From the NCBI RefSeq assembly GCF_003287935.1, contig NZ_CP030287.1, positions 7,259,063 to 7,323,062 on the forward strand: a DNA stretch of 64,000 bases, written 5' to 3'. The notes under the pieces are model-generated. The model searched no databases. It saw only the letters and a list, made by a program, of their open reading frames with translations, and was not told the DNA's origin. The stretch is from Streptomyces sp. ICC1 (lineage in GTDB: Bacteria > Actinomycetota > Actinomycetes > Streptomycetales > Streptomycetaceae). Positions within the stretch are counted from its first letter, which is position 1. Each line of letters begins with the position of its first letter. A program made the translations under genes and the position numbers. This document shows, piece after piece, positions 1 to 8,403 of the stretch.

Positions 1-224
1 GTCCACCCCGTCCGCGTCTGTCCCGTGTGGTTGGTGATCACGTACTGGCCGGTGTAACCACCGCCCCAGGAGCTGGACTTCGTGTACACGGCTCCCACCG
101 AGGCGGCCTGCGCCGTACCGGTGTGGAGGAGGGCCGCACCGCCGATCACCACCGCCGCCGCGACCGCGCCCACGGCCTTCGCCGTCTTGCTCGTCCTGCG
201 CCGGTGACCGGTGGTGCTGCCCAT
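1..224 (-). CDS. Secreted CBM2-like carbohydrate-binding protein (N-terminus only)
   Basis: The gene runs off the left edge of the window and only about 74 N-terminal residues are visible. They show a long Sec signal peptide: an Arg-rich n-region (HRRRTSK), a hydrophobic core (VGAVAAAVVIGGAALL) and a likely cleavage after AQA. The mature start, with SSSWGGGYTGQYVITN and a following TGW, resembles the first strands of family 2 carbohydrate-binding modules of secreted chitinases and cellulases. A catalytic domain could follow outside the window. The start is ATG at 224. The CBM2 assignment rests on a short stretch and is moderately sure; export is well supported. Confidence 0.6.
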   Translation of the reverse strand, partial: MGSTTGHRRRTSKTAKAVGAVAAAVVIGGAALLHTGTAQAASVGAVYTKSSSWGGGYTGQYVITNHTGQTRTGW

Positions 225-420
225 CGCGTGCCTGCCTCTGAAGTACGGGGGGTTGGGGGGTGAGGCAGTACGCTAGCCGCCCGGAAACGGACATTCGATC
301 GATTCGGGGCGGCCCGCTTGAGCCTTAGGTTCCGCTTAAGGGAGCGATCGGGGGGCGTTAAGCCTGCCGGCCCCGCCATCCGGGCCGACCGGGGCGGGCG
401 GCCCGGCCTAACCCACGTCG

Positions 421-450
421 ACCCCGGCCGACCCCGGCCGACCCCGGCCC
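421..450. repeat. Three 10-bp tandem repeats
   Basis: The unit ACCCCGGCCG occurs twice exactly and a third time with one change, in the intergenic region before the acyltransferase gene. No coding role is evident. It looks like simple slippage expansion in GC-rich DNA. Confidence 0.6.
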
Positions 451-574
451 TCAAGTCCACTCCGTGAACAGTCGGTTGATCCCGGAGCGCGCCCGCCCCG
501 CGGGGCATATGCTCCCTTCGTACGTCAGTACGCCGCGCATCCGCGTGCACGCGATCCGTGAAGGGGACCGCCCC

Positions 575-1174
575 GTGAGTGTCCGAATTCAACCCTCCTC
601 CCAGGTCGACGAGACGGCCGAGCTCGGGGACGGGACCACGATCTGGGATCTGGCGCAGGTGCGGGAGAAGGCGCGCCTCGGCCGGGACTGCATCGTGGGG
701 CGCGGGGCGTACGTCGGCCCCGGCGTGAAGATCGGCGACAACGTCAAGCTGCAGAACTACGCGCTCGTGTACGAGCCCGCCGAGCTCGGCGACGGCGTGT
801 TCATCGGCCCGGCCGTGGTGCTCACCAACGACTTCTACCCACGGGCGGTCGATCCCGACGGCCGCCAGAAGCGCGGCGGCGACTGGGAGGCCGCCGGTGT
901 CGTGGTGGCCGAGGGCGCCTCGCTCGGGGCCCGGTCGGTGTGCGTGGCGGGAGTCCGCGTGGGGCGCTGGGCACTGGTGGCGGCCGGCGCGGTCGTCTCC
1001 CGGGACGTGCCGGACTTCGCCCTGGTCGCGGGGGTCCCGGCCCGCCGCATCGGCTGGGTGGGCCGGGCCGGGGTCCGCCTGGTGGAACGCGAGGGCGAGC
1101 CGGGCGTGTGGGAGTGCCCGCGCACCGGCGTGCTGCACGAGGAGACGGACGGCGCACTGAGGGAACGGACCTGA
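575..1174 (+). CDS. Left-handed beta-helix N-acyltransferase (WbpD/WlbB-like)
   Basis: The 199-residue protein is built of hexapeptide-type repeats (for example VDETAELGDGTTIWDLAQV, GAYVGPGVKIGDNVKLQNYA) typical of left-handed parallel beta-helix acyltransferases. Family members such as WbpD/WlbB acetylate the 3-amino group of UDP-2-acetamido-3-amino sugars for surface polysaccharide. GTG at 575 is chosen because AAGGGGA lies just upstream and the preceding in-frame residues look non-coding. It stands a little upstream of the wec-type sugar genes, so an amino-sugar substrate is reasonable. The exact substrate cannot be read from the sequence. Confidence 0.8.
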   Translation: MSVRIQPSSQVDETAELGDGTTIWDLAQVREKARLGRDCIVGRGAYVGPGVKIGDNVKLQNYALVYEPAELGDGVFIGPAVVLTNDFYPRAVDPDGRQKRGGDWEAAGVVVAEGASLGARSVCVAGVRVGRWALVAAGAVVSRDVPDFALVAGVPARRIGWVGRAGVRLVEREGEPGVWECPRTGVLHEETDGALRERT

Positions 1175-1602
1175 CGGAACGTCCGCAATTTAGGTCAGCG
1201 GCATTTCCTCAAAACCACAATCAACGAACATCCTTGGGCATACCTTGTCCCTGTACACGGGATCTGAGCAGGCAACAGGCTGTGTTCAGTGGGGGGTTGT
1301 ACACGACGAGGGCATCGAGGACAAGGGGACGGCCGGCGCCACAGCGCCCGCCCGCCGCCGCCGTCCGCGATAGCTCCGGTCCGGGGCGCCACTGGAGGGG
1401 GATCCAGAAGGCGGCCGCGGACGGTTTCGTGCCATCGGGGGGTCACACCGCGGGCACGTGCCCCGTCATGCGCGTCCCCTCCACCGAACGACGACCGCCG
1501 GGTCTGTCCGAGGAACAATTCAGAGGGGGTAGGTGTGTTGGAGCCGTACAGCTCGGACATACGGGGTGTGCTCGGCACACAGGGATCCGGGGTGGGGACC
1601 CG
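1175..1602. other. Intergenic region upstream of glycan operon
   Basis: I see no convincing gene in these 428 bases. An open frame continues upstream from the next gene, but its composition does not look coding. A comparatively A/T-rich patch (about 1187-1260) and the GGTGGGG just before 1603 suggest it carries the promoter and ribosome binding site of the glycan operon. I could not assign -35 and -10 boxes with confidence. Confidence 0.4.
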
Positions 1603-2772
1603 ATGAACACCACACGATTAGGAGCACTTGCCGACGAGGACGCGTCGCTGCACGCGCTGGCCGAGCGGCTGCTCGCGCTGGCCGAGGCGGGGCTGCCCGA
1701 GATGTACCTCCGGGGCGCGGAGACCTTCGTGTTCACGCGGGTGGGGACGGTCGCGCCCGACGGCACCCGCCGTGTTGAGCGGCGCGGTACCAGCACCCGG
1801 TACGCGGCCATCACCGCGCTCGGCGCGCGGTACCTTCCGGAGGACCGGCAGCGCGCCCTGTTCGGCGGGCTCACCGCCGGGGAGTTCACGGCGCTGCTGG
1901 TGGACCGGCTGCCCGCCGTGACGAACCTCGGCGACGCCGCGCTCATCGCCTGGGCCGCGGCCGAGACCGGGCACCCGAAGCTGGCGGACGCCCTCGCGCG
2001 CGTGGCCGTACTGGACGTCGCCGGACGGCCGCAGTACACGGTCGAAGCGGCCTGGGTGCTCTCCGCGCTCGCCGCCGCCCGCACCGAGGTGGACGTGGAG
2101 TACCGCCTCTCGGCGGCCCGCGACCGCCTGCTGTCCGCCAGGCAGGGCGACAGCCCGCTGTTCGCGCACGCCACCGGGCGGGGGCTGGTCCCCGGCTACC
2201 GCTCCCACGTGGCCTGCTTCGCGGACCAGACCTATCCGCTCCAGGCGCTGGCCCGGCTCCACGCGAGCGGTTCGGATCCGGTGGCCCTCGCGGCCGCCGA
2301 CGCCTGCGCCGCCCGCATCTGCGCCCTGCAGGGGGACGGCGGACAGTGGTGGTGGCACTACGACGCCCGCACGGGCGGCGTGGTGGAGGGCTACCCGGTC
2401 TACAGCGTGCACCAGCACGCCATGGCCCCGACCGCCCTCTTCGACCTGGCCGAAGCGGGCGGCACCGACTTCGGCGCCGCGATCCGCCGGGGTCTGCGCT
2501 GGATGACGGACGTGCCCGAGATCGCCGGATCCGACGGCACCCCGCGCGAGTCCATGATCCGCGAGGACTTCGGGGTCACCTGGCGCAAGGTCTACCGGGG
2601 CGACCCCGTCAAGGCCGTCCGCGCCGCCCGCGGAGTGACCACCCGGGTGCTCCCGCAGGCGCGGCTGGCGCCGCTCGACCGGATCTTCCGCCCCCTGGCG
2701 GTCGACCGCGAGTGCAGGCCCTACGAGTTCGGCTGGCTGCTCCACGCCTGGCTCGGGGGTCCCGGGAAATGA
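1603..2772 (+). CDS. Hypothetical alpha/alpha-toroid-like protein, first gene of glycan operon
   Basis: The 389-residue protein is soluble, without signal peptide or membrane segment. It consists of repeated helical hairpins, with an aromatic loop (GGQWWWHYDARTGG) and a conserved-looking YPVYSVHQHAMAP stretch. These features resemble the all-helical toroid folds of six-hairpin glycosidases or epimerases and prenyltransferase-like proteins, but I do not recognise a catalytic motif. The start is ATG 1603 after GGTGGGG. Its stop overlaps the start of the WecG/TagA-type glycosyltransferase (ATGA-type overlap), so the two are translationally coupled. A role in handling a glycan or lipid-linked sugar is inferred from that coupling alone. 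Confidence 0.6.
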   Translation: MNTTRLGALADEDASLHALAERLLALAEAGLPEMYLRGAETFVFTRVGTVAPDGTRRVERRGTSTRYAAITALGARYLPEDRQRALFGGLTAGEFTALLVDRLPAVTNLGDAALIAWAAAETGHPKLADALARVAVLDVAGRPQYTVEAAWVLSALAAARTEVDVEYRLSAARDRLLSARQGDSPLFAHATGRGLVPGYRSHVACFADQTYPLQALARLHASGSDPVALAAADACAARICALQGDGGQWWWHYDARTGGVVEGYPVYSVHQHAMAPTALFDLAEAGGTDFGAAIRRGLRWMTDVPEIAGSDGTPRESMIREDFGVTWRKVYRGDPVKAVRAARGVTTRVLPQARLAPLDRIFRPLAVDRECRPYEFGWLLHAWLGGPGK

Positions 2773-3539
2773 ACCACAGACGGACCCTCTTCGGGATCGG
2801 GCTCGACGCCCTGACGATGGACGAGACCGTACGGCGCTGCCTCCAGGCCGTGCGGCGCGGGGAACAGATCGAGATCGGCATGGTCAACGCGGCCAAGCTG
2901 GTCAACATGCGCCGCGACCCCCGCCTCGCCGCGGCGGTCGGCGGCTGCGACCTCGTCCTGGCCGACGGCCAGGCCGTGGTGTGGGCCGGCCGCGTACTCG
3001 GCGTCCGGCTGCCCGAACGGGTCGCCGGAATCGACCTGTTCATGCGCCTGCTGGCCGCCGCCGAGGGCGCGGACGTACCCGTCTACCTGCTCGGCGCCCG
3101 GGATGAGGTCCTGGAGCTGATGCTCCGCCGGATCTCCGAGCAGTTCCCGGCGCTGCGCGTGGCCGGCAGCCGCAACGGCTACTTCGAGGACGCCGAGCAG
3201 GGCGCGATCGCCGACGCCGTCGCCGAGAGCGGGGCCAAGCTGCTGTTCCTCGGCATGACCTCGCCCAAGAAGGAGATCTTCACCGCCGGCTTCGGCAAGC
3301 GCACCGGCGCCCACGTGGTGCACGGTGTCGGCGGATCCTTCGACATCCTGGCCGGGATCACCAAGCGGGCGCCCCTCGTCTGGCAGCGGATGGGACTCGA
3401 GTGGTTCTACCGCACGCTCCAGGAGCCGCGCCGCCTCGGCAAGCGCTACCTCACCACCAATGCGGCCTTCCTCCTCATGACGGTCCGGGAACTCATCCGC
3501 CGCACCCCGTCTGCCGGTTCCGCGAACAGGAGTCACTGA
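2769..3539 (+). CDS. WecG/TagA/CpsF family glycosyltransferase
   Basis: The 256-residue protein matches the GT26 family that transfers N-acetylmannosamine or ManNAcA to lipid-linked GlcNAc. Visible family blocks are the VNAAKLVNMRRDP region, LVLADGQAVVWAGR, the central VYLLGARDEV, and FLGMTSPKKE followed by HGVGGSFDILAG. Such enzymes act at the inner face of the membrane. It overlaps the upstream gene by four bases and overlaps the following dehydrogenase start by one base. With WecB and WecC homologues next door, UDP-ManNAc or UDP-ManNAcA is the likely donor. Confidence 0.85.
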   Translation: MNHRRTLFGIGLDALTMDETVRRCLQAVRRGEQIEIGMVNAAKLVNMRRDPRLAAAVGGCDLVLADGQAVVWAGRVLGVRLPERVAGIDLFMRLLAAAEGADVPVYLLGARDEVLELMLRRISEQFPALRVAGSRNGYFEDAEQGAIADAVAESGAKLLFLGMTSPKKEIFTAGFGKRTGAHVVHGVGGSFDILAGITKRAPLVWQRMGLEWFYRTLQEPRRLGKRYLTTNAAFLLMTVRELIRRTPSAGSANRSH

Positions 3540-4795
3540 TGCGTGTCGTCGTCGTGGGACAGGGATACGTCGGCCTTCCGCTGGCCATCAGGGCAGCCGA
3601 GGTCGGACACCACGTAGTGGGTTACGACGTGGACGCGCGGCGGGTCAAGAGCCTGGCCGCCGGCGAGTCGTACGTGGAGGACGTCTCCTCCGAGCGGCTG
3701 GCCCGGGCCCTGGAGCTCGGCACCTACCAGGCCAGCGAACTCGCCCGCGACTGCGGCGGGTTCGACGTCGCGGTCGTCACGGTCCCGACCCCCCTGCAGG
3801 ACGGCGCCCCCGACCTGCGCTACATCGAGGAGTCGGCGCGCACCCTGGCCCGCTTCCTGCGGCCCGGCGCGACCGTCGTGCTGGAGTCCACCACCTACCC
3901 GGGCACCACCGAGGAGCTGTTCGGCCCGATCCTGGAGGACGGCTCGGGACTCACCGCCGGCGTCGACTTCCACCTGGGCTACAGCCCGGAGCGCATCGAC
4001 CCCGGCAACACCGTCTGGGGCTTCCAGCAGACGCCCAAGGTCGTCTCCGGGGTGACCGCCGCCTCCCTCAAGGCCGTCGAGACCTTCTACGCGGGCCTCG
4101 TCGACACGACGGTGCCGGTGCGCTCGCCCAAGGAGGCCGAGCTGGCGAAGCTGCTGGAGAACACCTTCCGGCACGTGAACATCGCGCTGGTCAACGAGAT
4201 AGCCATGTTCGCCCGCCACCTCGACATCGACGTGTGGCAGACCATCGAGGCCGCGGCGAGCAAGCCGTTCGGCTTCATGAAGTTCACCCCGGGCCCCGGG
4301 GTCGGCGGCCACTGCCTGCCGATCGACCCCTCGTACCTGTCCTGGCGGGTGCAGCGCGAGCTCGGCCAGAACTTCCGCTTCGTCGAGCTGGCCAACGACA
4401 TCAACAGCCACATGCCCGAGTACGTCTCGCGCCGGGTCATGGACGCCCTCAACGCCAAGCGCCGCTCGGTCAACGGCTCCCGGATCCTGCTCCTGGGGCT
4501 GGCGTACAAGAAGAACACCGGCGACGCCCGGGAATCGCCGGCGGTGCGCGTGGCGCAGCTGCTCCTCGACATGGGCGCCAAGGTGCGCGCGGCCGACCCG
4601 CACGTGGTGGAGGGCATCAAGGCCGATGCGCGCCTCTCGCGGGTCGAGCCGACCAAGAAGGAGCTGGCCGCCGCCGACGTGGTGGTCCTGCTCACGGACC
4701 ACGACGCCTTCGACTACGCGATGGTCACCGAGCACGCCTCCTTGATCCTCGATTGCCGCAACCGGCTGTCCGGCCCCAAGGTGGAGGTGCTCTGA
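3539..4795 (+). CDS. wecC: UDP-N-acetyl-D-mannosamine dehydrogenase-like (WecC type)
   Basis: The 418-residue protein belongs to the UDP-glucose/GDP-mannose dehydrogenase family. It has an N-terminal Rossmann motif (VVVGQGYVGLPLA), the central dimerisation helix region, the catalytic cysteine block GPGVGGHCLPID and a C-terminal UDP-binding domain with GLAYKKNTGDARESP. The family oxidises the C6 hydroxyl of a UDP sugar to a uronic acid using two NAD+. Placed between a WecG/TagA transferase and a WecB epimerase, oxidation of UDP-ManNAc to UDP-ManNAcA is the best guess. UDP-GlcNAc or UDP-glucose would be alternatives. ATG 3539 overlaps the previous stop codon. Confidence 0.85.
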   Translation: MRVVVVGQGYVGLPLAIRAAEVGHHVVGYDVDARRVKSLAAGESYVEDVSSERLARALELGTYQASELARDCGGFDVAVVTVPTPLQDGAPDLRYIEESARTLARFLRPGATVVLESTTYPGTTEELFGPILEDGSGLTAGVDFHLGYSPERIDPGNTVWGFQQTPKVVSGVTAASLKAVETFYAGLVDTTVPVRSPKEAELAKLLENTFRHVNIALVNEIAMFARHLDIDVWQTIEAAASKPFGFMKFTPGPGVGGHCLPIDPSYLSWRVQRELGQNFRFVELANDINSHMPEYVSRRVMDALNAKRRSVNGSRILLLGLAYKKNTGDARESPAVRVAQLLLDMGAKVRAADPHVVEGIKADARLSRVEPTKKELAAADVVVLLTDHDAFDYAMVTEHASLILDCRNRLSGPKVEVL

Positions 4796-4799
4796 GACC

Positions 4800-5930
4800 A
4801 TGGCGAGGATCATCTGCGTGGCCGGGGCACGGCCCAACTACATGAAGATCAAACCGGTGATGGACGCACTGGAGCGCCGCGGCGCCGAGGTCGTCCTCGT
4901 CCACACCGGCCAGCACTACGACGACTCCATGAACGACGTCTTCTTCCGCGACCTCGGCATCCGTCCCCCCGACCGGTACCTGGGGGCCGGCTCCGGCAGC
5001 CACGCCCAGCAGACCGGCCGGGTGATGGCGGCCTTCGAGCCGTTGGTCGAGGAGCTGGCGCCGGACGCCGTCGTGGTGGTCGGCGACATCAACTCCACCC
5101 TCGCCTGCGCCCTGGTGACCGCGAAGGCCGGCCCGCTGCTGGCCCACGTGGAAGCCGGACTGCGCAGCCGGGACTGGAGCATGCCCGAGGAGGTCAACCG
5201 GGTCGCCACCGACCGCGTCAGCGACTACCTGCTGGCCCCCTCGCCCGACGCGGCCGCGAACCTGCGGTCCGAGGGGTACCGGGAGGATCAGATCCACGTC
5301 GTCGGCAACGTCATGATCGACACCCTGTTCGCCAATCTGGAGCGGGCCAGGGAATCCGACGTCCTGGACCGGTACGGGCTCACCCGCGGCGGGTACGGGC
5401 TGGTCACCCTGCACCGGCCGGCCAACGTGGACGATCCCGAGGCCCTGCGCGGCCTCCTGAAGGCGCTGGGCGAGATCTCCGGGCGCTGTCCGCTGCTGCT
5501 GCCCGTGCACCCACGGGCGGCCGAGCGGCTCGCCGAGATCGGGGTCCCCGGCGGCATCCGGCTCGTGCCGGCCGCCGGTTACCTCGACTTCATCGCCCTG
5601 CAGGACTCGGCCAGGGTGGTGCTCACCGACTCCGGGGGCATCCAGGAGGAGACCACCGCCCTCGGGGTGCCCTGTGTGACCCTGCGGGAGAACACCGAGC
5701 GCCCCATCACCGTCGAGCAGGGCACCAACGTCCTGGCGGGCACCGATCCGGAGCGCATCACCGCCACGGTGAACCGGGTGCTCGACGATCCGCCCGCGCC
5801 CCGCTGCCCCGAGCTCTGGGACGGCCGCGCGAGCGAGCGCATCGCGCGGGTCCTGCTGGACGGCGGAACCTCGGCGACCCGGCCGCGGCCCACCGACTCG
5901 GTTCCGGCGGGGGCGCCCGCGGCGCCGTAG
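4800..5930 (+). CDS. wecB: UDP-N-acetylglucosamine 2-epimerase (non-hydrolysing)
   Basis: The 376-residue protein has the expected family length and two Rossmann-like halves. Diagnostic segments are VAGARPNYMKIKPV at the start, HVEAGLRS, MPEEVNRVATDR and LTDSGGIQEE near the C-terminal half. It interconverts UDP-GlcNAc and UDP-ManNAc and would feed the adjacent dehydrogenase. Only four bases separate it from the upstream stop, so they share a transcript. A short Pro/Ala-rich tail follows the folded core. Confidence 0.9.
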   Translation: MARIICVAGARPNYMKIKPVMDALERRGAEVVLVHTGQHYDDSMNDVFFRDLGIRPPDRYLGAGSGSHAQQTGRVMAAFEPLVEELAPDAVVVVGDINSTLACALVTAKAGPLLAHVEAGLRSRDWSMPEEVNRVATDRVSDYLLAPSPDAAANLRSEGYREDQIHVVGNVMIDTLFANLERARESDVLDRYGLTRGGYGLVTLHRPANVDDPEALRGLLKALGEISGRCPLLLPVHPRAAERLAEIGVPGGIRLVPAAGYLDFIALQDSARVVLTDSGGIQEETTALGVPCVTLRENTERPITVEQGTNVLAGTDPERITATVNRVLDDPPAPRCPELWDGRASERIARVLLDGGTSATRPRPTDSVPAGAPAAP

Positions 5931-6044
5931 CGCCCGGGCACCACCACAAGGCCGCTACACCGCACCACATCGACAACCGTATTCACCGCACAGAACAGGG
6001 CGGCGGCGCGTGCACGACACGACGCCGCCGCGAGGGGGAACACC

Positions 6045-6747
6045 ATGGATCTCGCGGAGATCTGGCGGGTCATGCGCAGGCGCTGGTACGTACTGCTGCC
6101 CGGACTGCTGCTCACGGCCGCGCTGACCACCGGCGTGTACCTGATGGTCCCGGTGGAGTACCTGTCGCAGAGCACCGTGACGCTGCTGAACTCGAAGAAG
6201 GCCACGGTGGCCTTCGACGGCAACCCCTTCCTGAGCACCCAGGCCTCGCTCACCGGAATGGCGGACGGCCTCGCCCGCAACCTCAACTCCGACGACTCCA
6301 AGGCGGCCCTCAAGTCCCAGGGCCTCACCGGAACGTACGAGGCGAAGATCGCCGACAACGCCCAGGGGCCCTTCATGTGGCTGAGCGTCACGGGGACCGA
6401 CCCGGCCGCCGTCCTGAAGTCGGACCAGATCTTCACCGCCTACGCCGAGAAGCGGCTCCAGGAGTTCCAGTCCCAGCAGGCGGTCGCACCGGAGGCCATG
6501 ATCCGCATGGCGACGATCGTCCCGCCTCAGAAGCCGGAGCCCCAGACCAAGACCCGGATCCAGTACCTGGTCATGGCGGGGGCCCTGGGCTTCGTACTGA
6601 GCCTGGTGGCGACCTTCTTCGTGGAGGCCCGCCGCCGCAAGGCCGACAACCCCGGCGGCACGGGCAGGCGCCGGCCGCCCGCGGCGGCCGATGCCGCCGC
6701 TCCCGAGACCGGCACGCCGCAGAGCGCCCCCGCCGAGGCTCCCCGGC
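6045..6747 (+). CDS. Wzz-like chain-length / polysaccharide transport protein, C-terminally truncated by chimeric join
   Basis: About 234 genuine residues are visible. The layout is a short cytoplasmic start (MDLAEIWRVMRRRW), a first membrane helix at residues 14-34, an extracytoplasmic domain of about 135 residues, a PPQKPEP-type proline segment and a second membrane helix at about 173-193. A basic, disordered cytoplasmic tail follows. This is the topology of Wzz/PCP proteins that govern polysaccharide chain length or export. It follows the sugar-nucleotide genes by 114 bases. The reading frame continues into adapter sequence at 6748 and then into an unrelated enzyme, so the true C-terminus is missing. 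Confidence 0.75.
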
Positions 6748-6800
6748 CCGTCTCTCATACACATCTGACGCCTCCGACCACCCTACCAGTGTACATCTCG
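6748..6800. other. Degenerate Nextera (P5-side) adapter: chimeric assembly junction
   Basis: Positions 6748-6780 match the reverse complement of the Nextera transposase/read-1 adapter at 28 of 33 bases, including an unbroken run from A6757 to C6771. Exactly eight bases follow (6781-6788), the size of an i5 index. Then comes GTGTACATCTCG, which matches the P5 segment GTGTAGATCTCG at 11 of 12 bases. The translated frame gives VSHTHLTPPTT, a near copy of the adapter artefact VSYTHLTLPTN seen in contaminated assemblies. Unrelated gene pieces lie on either side. Confidence 0.88.
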
Positions 6801-7247
6801 CTGCGCGGCCGTACCACCCGAGTGGTGACCACCCATCTCGAACCCGCCGCCCCCGCCGTCCAGGAAGCACAGACCGGTGAACTCCTCGCAGGCCCGCTGA
6901 ACACCACGCTCGCCACCGTGCTGCTCGGCGACCTCAACTCGGCGGCCGGCGGAGTCGGCGCGACACCGGGAACCAACACGCAGAGCCACAACCGCCTCCT
7001 GGCCGCCGGATTCACCGACGCCTGGACCGCCACCCGCCACCGCAACCCCGGCTTCACCTGCTGCCAGGCCCCCGACCTGCGCAATCCCACCTCCAACCTC
7101 ACCCAGCGCATCGACTACGTGCTCTTCCGCGGCAAGGTCACCGCACTGGCGGCCGACCGGGTGGGCGACGCGCAGGGCGACCGCACTCCGTCAGGACTGT
7201 GGCCCTCCGACCACGCCGGCGTCAGCGGCGTGCTCCGGCTGCGTTGA
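6801..7247 (+). CDS. Endonuclease/exonuclease/phosphatase family protein, C-terminal fragment
   Basis: About 148 residues of the C-terminal half of an EEP-fold enzyme are present. They include VVTTHLEP, TVLLGDLNS (metal/catalytic Asp-Asn), RIDYVLFRG and the terminal SDHAGVSGVL, which carries the catalytic Asp-His pair. Family members hydrolyse phosphodiesters (nucleases, sphingomyelinases, inositol phosphatases). The N-terminal half, including the metal-binding Glu, is absent because the sequence joins adapter-derived bases at 6800. Possibly secreted, since Streptomyces has many exported relatives, but the signal region is lost. Confidence 0.75.
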   Translation: MRGRTTRVVTTHLEPAAPAVQEAQTGELLAGPLNTTLATVLLGDLNSAAGGVGATPGTNTQSHNRLLAAGFTDAWTATRHRNPGFTCCQAPDLRNPTSNLTQRIDYVLFRGKVTALAADRVGDAQGDRTPSGLWPSDHAGVSGVLRLR

Positions 7248-7329
7248 GTGAGCCCCACGCAGGAGTAGGGGCCCCCGCGAGCGGAAGTACGGGCCCCGCC
7301 CCTTGGCGAGCCGGTCCGCGATTGAGGTC

Positions 7330-7753
7330 GGGGTGTGCTGCCCTGGCGGGTCGGCTAGGCGCTGATCCGTCTCGGCGTAGTCCTCGCGTCGGCCGGTGTA
7401 GCGCTGGAGCGGACGCCACTGCCGCAGTTCGGCGTGAGCGTGCTCGACACAAATCCGAGCCGAGGACTGTCGGCGGCGGTGCTCACGCCAGGCGTACTCC
7501 TCGCTGAGCGAGTCACCCCGCTCCGGCTTCTTCGGCGGGGCGCTGACCTGCTCGGGGAAGTCGTCGGCCAGGGTGCGCAGCCGCAGGCCGGGGCTGTCGG
7601 GGACGGCGAAGCCGCGGCCGGCCAGGAGCGGGCGGATCTCGCCGATGGCCCGGGAGATGGTGGAACGGGCCGCGCTCTACAGCTCGGCCAGCGCGGCGTG
7701 GGGGAGGCCTGGTGCGCAGGTGCACCAGGGTGACCAGCATCCGCCTTTCAAGT
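7330..7753 (-). pseudogene. Decayed DDE (IS5-like) transposase remnant
   Basis: Read from 7753 downward, the sequence gives LERRMLVTLVHLRT, then a one-base frameshift into GLPHAALAEL, an in-frame TAG, and ARSTISRAIGEIRPLLAGR. The next residues, GLRLRTLADDFPEQVSAPPKKP, jump directly toward the end of the protein, followed by SSARICVEHAHAELRQWRPL and YTGRREDYAET. These are recognisable start and end blocks of a common Streptomyces transposase. The central portion with the catalytic Asp residues is deleted. It is a dead element and marks this stretch as accessory. Confidence 0.7.
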
Positions 7754-8248
7754 TCAGAGGGTGCCCGCACCCGGCCGTCGCACCATGTAGACGTCGATCG
7801 GGTCCTGGACCTCCACGGTGAACCCGTGGCGCTCGTACAGCCGCCGGGCGGCGCTGCCCTGCAGGACATTCAGGCGAACGGGCACGCCGCCGGCATCGAT
7901 CCGTTCCAGCAGTGTTCGCAGCACAGCCGATCCGAGCCCCCGGCCCTGGAGGGCCGGAGTGAGATAGAAATTCTCCAGCCACCGCCCGTCCTCGGCGGGG
8001 CGCACAGTGACGCAGCCCGCGAAGGCGCCATCGGCCACGATGACCGACGTGTGCTGGGGGGAGAAGGAATCCCGCAGCCGTTGCCGGACCCGATGCTCGT
8101 CGAACCGTCCCAGCCGCTCCAGGTCCGGGCGCATCACCGTTGCCCGCAGCTCTGCGATCGCCTCGACATCCGTCGGCTCTGCGGAACGCAGCGCCCATTC
8201 CACGGGACGGCCCGGCCGTATCCCGTCCGCCCCCGCACTCGTATCCAT
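7754..8248 (-). CDS. GNAT family N-acetyltransferase
   Basis: The 164-residue protein shows the GNAT fold. Acceptor-side strands come first (WALRSAEPTDVEAIAELR), then the acetyl-CoA pyrophosphate loop LTPALQGRGLGSAVL (Q/R-x-x-G-x-G type), and the closing motif RLYERHGF. It would transfer an acyl group from CoA to an unidentified amine. The start is ATG 8248. Its stop directly adjoins the transposase remnant, so neighbours give no hint of its substrate. Confidence 0.8.
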   Translation of the reverse strand: MDTSAGADGIRPGRPVEWALRSAEPTDVEAIAELRATVMRPDLERLGRFDEHRVRQRLRDSFSPQHTSVIVADGAFAGCVTVRPAEDGRWLENFYLTPALQGRGLGSAVLRTLLERIDAGGVPVRLNVLQGSAARRLYERHGFTVEVQDPIDVYMVRRPGAGTL

Positions 8249-8403
8249 GGGCCGAAGTATCTCAATGGCCCGCTGCGACCACGCGCACAGCAGGACCGGT
8301 TACCGGCCGGGCACCCTATCGCGCACCACGTCGTAAGGGCTGCTGGGCGCCGAGCAGTATGTGTGAGACTCCCTCTGAATGATCACTCGGGGGGAGTTTC
8401 GCG

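Noticed and set aside
940..1602. In-frame extension of the 389-residue protein upstream to 940.
   Set aside because: The extra residues overlap the acyltransferase gene in another frame and have non-coding composition. ATG 1603 has a plausible ribosome binding site.
6045..7247. A novel Wzz-endonuclease fusion protein of 400 residues.
   Set aside because: The joint contains adapter sequence with an index-sized gap, so the fusion is an artefact.
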